DNA of 19,550 bases, taken from NCBI GenBank assembly GCA_027061425.1, contig JALSUN010000233.1, positions 1-19,550 on the forward strand, given 5' to 3'. Under the pieces are notes generated by a model. That model was not told the origin of the DNA. It ran no database searches and worked only from the letters and a program-made list of their open reading frames with translations. Positions within the stretch are counted from its first letter, which is position 1. Every line of letters starts with the position of its first letter. Positions 14,137 through 19,550 of the stretch are shown piece by piece. A program made the translations under genes and the position numbers. This stretch comes from Helicobacteraceae bacterium. GTDB lineage: Bacteria; Campylobacterota; Campylobacteria; Campylobacterales; Sulfurimonadaceae.

Positions 14137-15614
14137 TGTCTTACCTTTTAACACTTATCATCTTTACGCCTCTCTTTAGTGCCATCATACTTGGACTGAT
14201 ACAAGCGCAGACAAGGTTACTACGAGCAGGTGCGATAGTCTCTTCTCTCATAACACTCTGCTTGACACTGCTGGTACTCTACCATTTTGACCCAGCAGGC
14301 GGTATGCAGATGGTCACTTTTCTACCATGGATAGAGAGTTCAGGAATGCACTACTATGTTGGTGTTGACGCCCTCTCTTTAGTTATCTTACTACTTATCA
14401 CCATCCTCATGCCACCGCTTTACCTCTACATGTTCAAAGAGAGACGTAAGGGGTATTGGTACAACATGATGCTTCTGCAGACCGGGGTCACTGGTGCAGT
14501 ACTCTCTCTGGACTTGGTACTTTTTTACCTCTTTTGGGAGACCATGCTTCTACCTATTTTCATCATGATAGGAAAGTATGGTAATGGCATGCGTCAATAC
14601 AACGCCATGAAAATCGTCTTAATGACCATCTTGGGCTCTATGACCATGCTCTTTTCCATCCTCTACATCGGATACGTCTATTTTGAGACCTATGGACACT
14701 GGAGTTTTGCCTTAAGTGACTTAACAACGCTTCAATTCAACGCAGAGACTTCCATCTGGCTGAGTGCAGGGTTTCTTTTTGCCTTTGTCATCAAGATACC
14801 ACTGGTTGGTTTTCACACATGGATGGCACCTGCTTATGGCTCTGCACCCACCCCTGCTGTTGTCATACTCTCTGCCATCATGGCGAAACTCGGCATTTAT
14901 GGTATCTGGCGTTTTGGTTATGGTCTTTTTGAGAACACCCTCACCTACTATGCACCTACTATCATACTCTTAGCTCTTATTGGTCTGCTTTACTACGCCA
15001 TCAGAGCCATTACAGAAGAGAACCTGCGCAAGATGTTTGCCTACTCTTCAGGCTCGCACCTCTCTCTCATAGCCCTTGGTCTCTTTTTAGAAAACCAGTA
15101 TGCTTGGAGTGGCAGTCTCTACTTCATCGCCACCCATGCGCTTGCTTCAGCAGGTATCTTTTTTATGATAGGTTTGACCTACAAACATTTTAAAACCGTA
15201 CACATCTCCGAGTTAGGAGGCATCGCCCAACAAGCACCCCTCTTTACTTTTTTCTTTGCCTTTTTTGCTTTAAGCATAGCAGGCTTACCCGGCACAGGTG
15301 GTTTTGTAGCCGAACTCCTGATTATCATCGGTGCCTTCAAGTACAGCATCTATGTCGGTGTTTTTAGCGCGCTGAGTGTCCTCTCCGCCATGATCTACAT
15401 CTTCTGGATGTTGCAACGTACACTTTTTGGTGCCCCAAATGAGGAGTGTCCATCCTACCAAGACCTAAACAAGAGAGAGTTACTCATCGTAGTACCTTTG
15501 GTCATTTTGTTACTTATCACCGGTCTCGCACCTTCACTCTTCACCCCGCTTTTTGAACCTTATGTTCAAGAGACTTTACAACTTATAACCACAGCCGTAG
15601 GAGTTCACCCATGA
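14136..15614 (+). CDS. nuoM: Complex I subunit M, antiporter-like proton pump
   Basis: A 492-residue polytopic subunit with about 14 membrane helices, close to the E. coli length (509). The proton-path residues expected for the family can be read: Glu135 (FYLFWETMLLPIFIMIGKYG), Lys220 (AFVIKIPLVGFHTWMAPAYG), Lys251 (ILSAIMAKLGIYGIWRFG) and Glu393 in place of the C-terminal lysine of NuoL and NuoN (GFVAELLIIIGAF). ENLRKMFAYSSGSHL (295-309) is the typical loop-helix. The start is coupled to nuoL (TAATG), and the stop overlaps the nuoN start (ATGA). Confidence 0.96.
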   Translation: MSYLLTLIIFTPLFSAIILGLIQAQTRLLRAGAIVSSLITLCLTLLVLYHFDPAGGMQMVTFLPWIESSGMHYYVGVDALSLVILLLITILMPPLYLYMFKERRKGYWYNMMLLQTGVTGAVLSLDLVLFYLFWETMLLPIFIMIGKYGNGMRQYNAMKIVLMTILGSMTMLFSILYIGYVYFETYGHWSFALSDLTTLQFNAETSIWLSAGFLFAFVIKIPLVGFHTWMAPAYGSAPTPAVVILSAIMAKLGIYGIWRFGYGLFENTLTYYAPTIILLALIGLLYYAIRAITEENLRKMFAYSSGSHLSLIALGLFLENQYAWSGSLYFIATHALASAGIFFMIGLTYKHFKTVHISELGGIAQQAPLFTFFFAFFALSIAGLPGTGGFVAELLIIIGAFKYSIYVGVFSALSVLSAMIYIFWMLQRTLFGAPNEECPSYQDLNKRELLIVVPLVILLLITGLAPSLFTPLFEPYVQETLQLITTAVGVHP

Positions 15615-17098
15615 TGCAAGATATCCTCTTGGCACTGCCTATGGCCATCATCGTTTTAGGTGCTTTTGTCTTAATGATATTAGGCCAGTCCAAAAAGTTA
15701 CCACTAGAGAAACTGAGTCACGTCTCTCTACTTTTTTTACTCCTTTCTCTGCTTATACAGCTCTTTACCATCAATAGTTATGCACCCCATTTTCTCTTTG
15801 CAGAGATCTTTAAAGAGAGCTTCATCGTTGACAAGTTTGCCGCCATTTTTGACATTATGTTTACGGTGGGGGCAGGACTAACACTGCTCATAAACAATGA
15901 CTACTTTAAAAGCCGCAACTACTTTAGTGGCGAATACTTTGCCCTCTTACTCTTTAGTGTTTTTGGGATGATGATGCTCTCTCATGCGCATGAACTCATC
16001 AGTATATTTATAGCATTAGAGATCGCTTCACTGAGTGTCTACACCCTTGTTGGGTATCATAAAGACAACCATCTCAGCTCTGAAGCCATGATGAAGTATA
16101 TGATCTTAGGTGCCCTTACCGGTGCTTTTTTCCTACTCGGTATTGCACTCATCTACGCACTTGTAGGTTCTACTTCCTTGACTGATATCGCACAGTATGT
16201 AGAAGCTCATAACATTCAAGAGCTCTCTCTTGTCTTAGTTGGCGGTAGCTTTATCATGGTAAGCATTTTGTTTAAAATAGGGGCCGTTCCCTTTCATGCC
16301 TGGATCATTGATGTTTACCATGGCGCACCCTATCCCATCACCATGTTTATCGCTTCGACCTTTAAAATCGCCATCTTTGCCATTGCCCTACGTCTCTACC
16401 TTGTCGATTTTGCTTCAGTAAACAGCTTTTGGAACGAAATGCTTCAAGCCATCACCATCATCACCCTCTTTGGAGGCTCATGGCTGGCACTCTCTCAAAA
16501 ACAAGTCAAACGTATGCTCGCAGCTTCAAGTATCGTCCATAGCGGGTACCTTCTCATCGGTATCTCCTCCATAGGCTTTGGCTCTGATCTCGCCGCCGCT
16601 GCCGTAATGTTTTATCTTATCGCCTACTTTTTAAGTGCGGCCGGTGCTTTTGGTATTTTGAGTTTTATCGCTTCTCGCAGTAGTAAGCAGATGACCTATG
16701 ATGACTTCAAGGGCTTTGCACAGCGTAGGCCTTACATGGCACTTATGATGACCATATTTATGCTCTCATTGGCAGGGTTTCCCTCAACCATCGGATTTTT
16801 AGGCAAATTCTATATCTTTACAAGTGCCATAGAGTCTGGTCAGATCTTGTTGGCAGGTCTGGGTATTTTTACCGCCTTTGTCTCTGTCTATTACTATTTT
16901 AAATTGGTGGCAATGATGTACTTTTATCCTTCGACTACCCCACAAAAGGTCTTTCCACTTAATGTGAGTACCGTTATCATTGCGATGATGGCACTCATCA
17001 TCGTCTGGGGTGGCATCGGAACCTCACTCGTCCCGTACATCCCTGGAGCAGATGGTTTTATAAACATCGCTGTTGATGCCATAAAGTCTTTACACTAA
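15611..17098 (+). CDS. nuoN: Complex I subunit N, antiporter-like proton pump
   Basis: A 495-residue polytopic subunit (E. coli 485), last gene of the operon. Channel residues are Glu137 (FIALEIASLSVYTLVGYHK), Lys222 (ILFKIGAVPFHAWIIDVYHG), Lys252 (FIASTFKIAIFAIAL) and Lys399 (FPSTIGFLGKFYIFTSA). VKRMLAASSIVHSGYLLIG (299-317) is the conserved discontinuous helix region. The start at ATG 15611 overlaps nuoM; a second ATG follows at once and is equally possible. No strong terminator follows: the next 98 bp hold only a 7-bp inverted repeat without a T run, so some read-through into uppP is possible. Confidence 0.95.
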   Translation: MMQDILLALPMAIIVLGAFVLMILGQSKKLPLEKLSHVSLLFLLLSLLIQLFTINSYAPHFLFAEIFKESFIVDKFAAIFDIMFTVGAGLTLLINNDYFKSRNYFSGEYFALLLFSVFGMMMLSHAHELISIFIALEIASLSVYTLVGYHKDNHLSSEAMMKYMILGALTGAFFLLGIALIYALVGSTSLTDIAQYVEAHNIQELSLVLVGGSFIMVSILFKIGAVPFHAWIIDVYHGAPYPITMFIASTFKIAIFAIALRLYLVDFASVNSFWNEMLQAITIITLFGGSWLALSQKQVKRMLAASSIVHSGYLLIGISSIGFGSDLAAAAVMFYLIAYFLSAAGAFGILSFIASRSSKQMTYDDFKGFAQRRPYMALMMTIFMLSLAGFPSTIGFLGKFYIFTSAIESGQILLAGLGIFTAFVSVYYYFKLVAMMYFYPSTTPQKVFPLNVSTVIIAMMALIIVWGGIGTSLVPYIPGADGFINIAVDAIKSLH

Positions 17099-17104
17099 AG
17101 TCAC

Positions 17105-17110
17105 TATAAT
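17105..17110 (+). promoter_or_regulatory. Candidate -10 box for uppP
   Basis: A consensus TATAAT begins 6 bp after the nuoN stop codon. There is no clear -35. Transcription from here would give uppP a leader of about 80 nt that includes the inverted repeat at 17138-17161. A second AT-rich box (TATAAAAT-like, about 17174-17183) lies closer to the gene but would place the start almost on its ribosome-binding site. Confidence 0.4.
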
Positions 17111-17137
17111 TGCAATTATTAATCATCAAGCACTCAG

Positions 17138-17161
17138 ATGGTGTCTCAGATACAACACCAT
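17138..17161 (+). repeat. Inverted repeat between nuoN and uppP
   Basis: ATGGTGT and ACACCAT (7 bp, perfect) flank a 10-nt loop. There is no T tract after it, so it is not a standard terminator. It could be a weak transcript-end hairpin for nuo, a leader hairpin of uppP, or an operator. Confidence 0.45.
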
Positions 17162-17196
17162 AGCATCTTCAGTATATAAAATATAAAAGGTACATT

Positions 17197-17961
17197 ATGG
17201 ATATTTTTCAAGCCATTATCATCGGTATTATTGAGGGATTTACAGAGTTCCTTCCTATCTCTTCTACAGGACATATGATCATCGCAAGCGAGTTTCTAGG
17301 CATTTCTCAGGACAACCTGACCAAAGCTTATGAAGTCATTATACAGTTTGCGGCAATCATGGCGGTCATGCTGGTCTACAGAGACAAGATCAGTCTCAAG
17401 AAGATCGACCTCTGGAGCAAGCTATTCATCGCCTTCCTGCCTCTTGCCATCGTAGGGTTTATCTTTAAAGATGTCATCAAAGAGCTTTTTACCGTTAACA
17501 TCGTCGCTATCATGTTCATAGTGGGCGGAATCGTCTTTCTCATCGTAGAGAAGTTTTACAAAGAGAGTGAAAGTCATACTAATGAAGTAGAAAATGTCAG
17601 TTACAAACAGGCTTTCGGTGTAGGTGTGGCCCAAATCTTCTCTCTCATCCCCGGCACCAGCCGTGCAGGAGCTACCATCATAGGCGGTATGCTACTCAAA
17701 CTCAACCGAAAAACCAGTGCCGAGTTCTCCTTCCTACTCGCCATTCCAGTCATGGGCGCCGTAACAGCCTATGACCTTCTCAAACACTACCATGAGTTCG
17801 CAGATGCCAACTGGCCGGCATTTAGCATAGGCTTTATCGTAGCCTTCATCGTAGCCTACGCTACCATCAAACTTTTTCTGGTCTTTTTACAGCGCTTCAC
17901 CTTCGTAGCATTCGGTGTCTATCGCATTATATTCGGCGTACTTTTATTACTCATAAACTAA
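17197..17961 (+). CDS. uppP: Undecaprenyl-diphosphatase (UppP/BacA)
   Basis: A 254-residue membrane enzyme that removes a phosphate from undecaprenyl diphosphate to recycle the lipid carrier for peptidoglycan and other cell-wall polymers; overexpression confers bacitracin resistance in E. coli. The two family motifs are present: IEGFTEFLPISSTGH (12-26; Glu13, Glu17, Ser22-Ser23 and His26) and LIPGTSRAGATI (150-161; Arg156). About eight hydrophobic segments fit the known fold. It is slightly shorter than E. coli UppP (273). AAGG precedes the ATG by about 7 nt. It is separated from nuoN by 98 bp with its own promoter-like box and is followed by two hairpins, so it probably forms its own unit. 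Confidence 0.96.
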   Translation: MDIFQAIIIGIIEGFTEFLPISSTGHMIIASEFLGISQDNLTKAYEVIIQFAAIMAVMLVYRDKISLKKIDLWSKLFIAFLPLAIVGFIFKDVIKELFTVNIVAIMFIVGGIVFLIVEKFYKESESHTNEVENVSYKQAFGVGVAQIFSLIPGTSRAGATIIGGMLLKLNRKTSAEFSFLLAIPVMGAVTAYDLLKHYHEFADANWPAFSIGFIVAFIVAYATIKLFLVFLQRFTFVAFGVYRIIFGVLLLLIN

Positions 17962-17971
17962 AACACCCTTC

Positions 17972-17990
17972 CCGTCTCGTCGCAAGACGG
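17972..17990 (+). repeat. Small GC-rich hairpin after uppP
   Basis: CCGTCT and AGACGG (6 bp, perfect) enclose a 7-nt loop, 10 bp after the uppP stop. No T tract follows, so termination here would not be the classic intrinsic type. It lies 19 bp before the much larger palindrome and may be part of the same 3' structure. Confidence 0.5.
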
Positions 17991-18009
17991 ACAGCCACCA
18001 AAACACCTC

Positions 18010-18120
18010 GTTAGAAGAAGAGATTTGGTACAGTTTGTGCAAAACATCTGACCGATGGCGTACTGCTGTACGTGGAGTGTCAGACTTTTGTGCAAAATGT
18101 GCCGAAGCTATTCTTCTAAC
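18010..18120 (+). repeat. Large imperfect palindrome (RNA hairpin) between uppP and rubredoxin
   Basis: The outer arms GTTAGAAGAA and TTCTTCTAAC (10 bp, perfect) continue inward into a near-complete stem down to TCTGAC/GTCAGA (18047-18052 with 18079-18084). By hand alignment there are about 34 Watson-Crick pairs, four mismatched columns, one bulged A and four G-U pairs. A separate inner hairpin CGTAC-TGCT-GTACG lies at 18059-18072. All four wobbles are G-U on plus-strand RNA and would be A-C on minus-strand RNA, favouring plus-strand transcription, that is the 3' end of uppP. The right arm covers the stop and last codons of the convergent rubredoxin gene. No T tract follows. It may be a bidirectional transcript end or one copy of a dispersed palindromic repeat. 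Confidence 0.75.
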
Positions 18121-18275
18121 AACTCGAAGTCTTCTTTTGTTGTACCACACTCCGGACAAACCCAGTCATCAGGTATATCCTCAAACGCCGTCCCAGGAGC
18201 GATCCCGCCATCAGGATCACCAACTTCAGGGTCATACACCCACTCACAGACCATACATATATATTTTTGGCTCAT
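18108..18275 (-). CDS. Rubredoxin
   Basis: A 55-residue rubredoxin, a small soluble electron carrier with one iron held by four cysteines. Ligands are Cys7 and Cys10 (YICMVCEWVYDP) and Cys40 and Cys43 (WVCPECGTTKEDF). The aromatic core (Tyr, Trp) and GDPDGGIAPGTAFEDIPDDW are fully typical. The start is ATG 18275, with AAGGAG 6 nt upstream; an upstream in-frame start would add ten residues no rubredoxin has. It is convergent with uppP and its last codons lie in the right arm of the big palindrome. It may serve oxidative-stress or flavoprotein partners; the flavin-reductase-like gene nearby on the same strand is a conceivable but unproven partner. No promoter is evident beyond an AT-rich TATATA just before the ribosome-binding site. 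Confidence 0.95.
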   Translation of the reverse strand: MSQKYICMVCEWVYDPEVGDPDGGIAPGTAFEDIPDDWVCPECGTTKEDFELLEE

Positions 18276-18278
18276 AAC

Positions 18279-18299
18279 AGACTCCTTTATATAGAGTCT
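18279..18299 (-). promoter_or_regulatory. Possible Shine-Dalgarno-masking hairpin of the rubredoxin gene
   Basis: On the minus strand AGACTC (18299-18294) and GAGTCT (18284-18279) can pair across a 9-nt loop. The 3' arm includes the GAG of the AAGGAG ribosome-binding site (18287-18282), so the stem would cover half of it. A 6-bp stem is short enough to be chance. The palindrome might also act at DNA level as an operator. Confidence 0.35.
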
Positions 18300-18385
18300 A
18301 ACCAATCCAAAACAGTTGTACCCTGTAAAAACATACTAATAAAAAAAGTTAAAGATTCCAAGAAAAGGAGAAAGAGTGAAAGGCC

Positions 18386-18430
18386 GATGTGTTGATTTTA
18401 GGAGTTAAGGAGTTCACTGTTCAACACATC
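18386..18430 (+). repeat. 10-bp perfect inverted repeat in the intergenic region
   Basis: GATGTGTTGA (18386-18395) and TCAACACATC (18421-18430) are perfect complements around a 25-nt loop. The loop contains two near-direct repeats, GGAGTTAA and GGAGTTCA. There is no T run on either side. I cannot assign a function; it may be a leader structure, a remnant of a mobile element end, or a protein-binding site. Confidence 0.6.
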
Positions 18431-18442
18431 AAGGTAAAAGGG

Positions 18443-18550
18443 ATGAAAATAAGTAAGACACTACATACTTGTAATGCTTATGAGGATTATAAGTTTAATA
18501 CACTTTTAAAGAGCTTAAAAAATGACGTTAAAAATAAATATCCTAGGTAG
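18443..18550 (+). CDS. Doubtful small ORF, 35 codons
   Basis: An ATG-to-TAG reading frame encodes 35 lysine-rich residues (starts MKISKTLHTC, ends VKNKYPR). AAGG lies about 9 nt upstream and follows the 10-bp inverted repeat directly. It resembles nothing I know and overlaps, on the opposite strand, the terminator-like hairpin of the next gene. It may be a small peptide gene, a remnant of a longer gene, or chance in AT-rich DNA. Confidence 0.2.
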   Translation: MKISKTLHTCNAYEDYKFNTLLKSLKNDVKNKYPR

Positions 18551-18561
18551 TTTAAACGTCA
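18517..18561 (-). terminator. Terminator-like hairpin after the small exported-protein gene
   Basis: On the minus strand TGACGTT (18561-18555) and AACGTCA (18529-18523) form a 7-bp stem over a 25-nt loop, which can pair further as TAAA/TTTA. The stem is followed directly by six T residues (18522-18517). A second copy of the left arm, ATGACGT (18574-18568), lies between this stem and the stop codon and could pair alternatively with the same right arm. Confidence 0.55.
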
Positions 18562-18574
18562 CTTAATACGTCAT

Positions 18575-18967
18575 CTAAAAGAAGTTGGCACTTGAGCTAT
18601 CTTTTATTTCTAAATCTAATGGTGTCTCCAAAACCCCTGGATCACCACAGGTCGGTGTCTTACCCGAATCACTGGCATAGGTCTCAGCGAAATCGCCAAC
18701 ATGCTGCAGTTTTTTCCAGATCTTGGGGTCATGAAGGTATGCTGATTGTTTTGGGAACTTTTGTGAGAACTCTTTAATGAAACCTCTCCCTTCATCAGCA
18801 AACAGTGCTGTCCACTCTGCCTTGGTATGAAGCTGGGCAAACGCCTCCCCACTCATCTTGAACTTCTGTTTGAACGTTTTCATATAGTAGCGTTTGCCCT
18901 TGTTCACATCTGCTCCAACTGCTGTTACGAGAAAGAAAAGTGTAAATATTATCATCATTTTTTTCAT
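18575..18967 (-). CDS. Small exported protein of unknown function
   Basis: A 130-residue protein with a clear signal peptide (MKKMMIIFTLFFLVTAVGA, cleavage likely before DVNKG), so it is periplasmic or secreted. The mature part is helical and charged: DVNKGKRYYMKTFKQKFKMS, then AEWTALF and a late single cysteine in KTPTCGDPG. The start of the mature protein (xxxGKRYYxKxF) recalls small c-type-cytochrome-like proteins of Campylobacterota, but there is no CxxCH heme motif, so it cannot bind heme c in the usual way. It overlaps the upstream flavin-reductase-like gene by one base (TAATG) with no strong Shine-Dalgarno, implying coupled translation. A terminator-like hairpin follows. Function unknown. 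Confidence 0.82.
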   Translation of the reverse strand: MKKMMIIFTLFFLVTAVGADVNKGKRYYMKTFKQKFKMSGEAFAQLHTKAEWTALFADEGRGFIKEFSQKFPKQSAYLHDPKIWKKLQHVGDFAETYASDSGKTPTCGDPGVLETPLDLEIKDSSSANFF

Positions 18968-19550
18968 TACGGAATTTTTGGCGTAGGTACTGCTTTACCC
19001 AGCATAGCGTAGCTTTTGCCCACACGAGCGACAGGAGCATAATCAATATGCATTTTCTCTTTGTCAACAATACACCGCTCATCAATAAACTGCTGCTTGA
19101 TTTCAACGACCAGAGGAATGGTCCTGGATCCTTTCAGCTCGATCTCCTGATAAAACTCACAGAAAAATGCTGTCGGTGTCCCCTCTACCATAGGTGGAAA
19201 ATCCTCAAATGGTCGCGTCAGAGCAATGTCAAAAGCTTCAGTCTCGCTCTGGGCAGCATCAAGTTCTTTGGAGCTGAAATGCATCTTTTGAAGCAGCGGT
19301 TCATCGACCATACAGATGGTACACTTTTTACTTTCACGCAGGTTACGCAGAGTATCTTTCTCGCTGCCATCACTTTTATGTCCAACAGAGATCAGCAAAG
19401 TGGCCGGTTCTGATGAAAGTCCGATGAAGTAACTAAAAGGCGCGGCGTTCACCACCCCATCCTTTTCTGTGACTACCCAGGCGATAGGCCTTGGAATGAT
19501 AGTCTGTGCCATCAACTGATACCGCTGGGTAAGCTCTTTATCACTGTAAT
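18967..19550 (-). CDS. Flavin-reductase-like FMN-binding protein (5' end cut by window edge)
   Basis: A protein of the flavin reductase-like split-barrel family (DIM6/NTAB type), which binds FMN and may reduce flavin or act as an FMN-dependent oxidoreductase. Seen here are IIPRPIAWVVTEKDGVVNAAP, PFSYFIGLSSEPATLLISVG, KDTLRNLRESKKCTI, and the late HIDYAPVARVGKSYAMLG, all typical of the family. The reading frame stays open upstream to the window edge and its residues (YSDKELTQRYQLMAQ) match a usual N-terminus, so the real start lies outside. The TTG or ATG inside the window near 19510-19515 is not taken as the start. It overlaps the small exported-protein gene by one base. The substrate cannot be told. 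Confidence 0.85.
   Translation of the reverse strand, partial: YSDKELTQRYQLMAQTIIPRPIAWVVTEKDGVVNAAPFSYFIGLSSEPATLLISVGHKSDGSEKDTLRNLRESKKCTICMVDEPLLQKMHFSSKELDAAQSETEAFDIALTRPFEDFPPMVEGTPTAFFCEFYQEIELKGSRTIPLVVEIKQQFIDERCIVDKEKMHIDYAPVARVGKSYAMLGKAVPTPKIP

Noticed and set aside
17947..18277. Two open frames across the uppP-rubredoxin gap (about 70-80 codons)
   Set aside because: They run through the palindrome and antisense to rubredoxin and show no family likeness; they are by-products of the repeat sequence.
18108..18305. 65-residue rubredoxin with an upstream start
   Set aside because: AAGGAG lies just before ATG 18275, which gives the standard 55-residue length.
18306..18574. Insertion-sequence remnant in the AT-rich gap
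   Set aside because: There are inverted repeats but no transposase-like coding sequence and no visible target duplication, so a mobile origin cannot be supported.
1..19550. tRNA, rRNA or CRISPR array
   Set aside because: No cloverleaf-like sequence, rRNA-like stretch or regularly spaced direct repeats were seen; almost all of the window is protein coding.

Overview
The window looks like chromosome of a Campylobacterota (former epsilonproteobacterium), most likely a sulfur-oxidising Sulfurovum/Sulfurimonas-type organism. This is inferred from protein style, gene content, moderate GC and very tight gene packing; no database search was possible.

Left block (1-3969, minus strand). A compact operon reads right to left: rlmB (23S rRNA ribose methyltransferase), a RodZ-like membrane protein with an N-terminal helix-turn-helix region, a secreted protein of unknown function with a TTG start, an AlaC-type aminotransferase, and the first 112 codons of homoserine dehydrogenase running off the left edge. 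Junctions are 0-8 bp or overlap. The rlmB start has a -10-like box so close that its mRNA may be leaderless.

Central block (4129-17098, plus strand). A complete 13-gene complex I operon, nuoA-B-CD-E-F-G-H-I-J-K-L-M-N, has every neighbouring pair overlapping by 1-14 bp. It carries nuoE and nuoF, which the well-studied Campylobacter and Helicobacter nuo operons lack, and has a fused NuoCD and a NuoA without the conserved loop cysteine, as in E. coli. All Fe-S ligand sets, the quinone-site His/Tyr and the proton-channel Glu/Lys residues can be read. Three subunits are odd. NuoF has lost two phenylalanines that pack on the NADH adenine in characterised enzymes. NuoG is only 457 residues, with almost all of the molybdopterin-like domain gone but four cluster motifs kept. 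NuoH is about 100 residues too long, with two extra predicted membrane helices. Together they suggest a complex I remodelled at its electron-input arm, possibly for another donor or for reverse electron transport; this is the best candidate for an under-described system here.

Right block (17099-19550). uppP (undecaprenyl-diphosphatase, plus strand) has its own promoter-like sequence. It is followed by a 111-nt imperfect palindrome reaching into the 3' end of a convergent rubredoxin gene. Four of its non-Watson-Crick pairs are G-U only in plus-strand RNA, which points to a real RNA hairpin. The 299 bp between the rubredoxin start and the next gene hold a possible Shine-Dalgarno-masking hairpin, a 10-bp perfect inverted repeat, a doubtful 35-codon ORF and a terminator-like hairpin. 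The window ends with a minus-strand pair: a small exported protein of unknown function and a flavin-reductase-like protein cut by the right edge. No tRNA, rRNA, CRISPR array or intact mobile element was seen.
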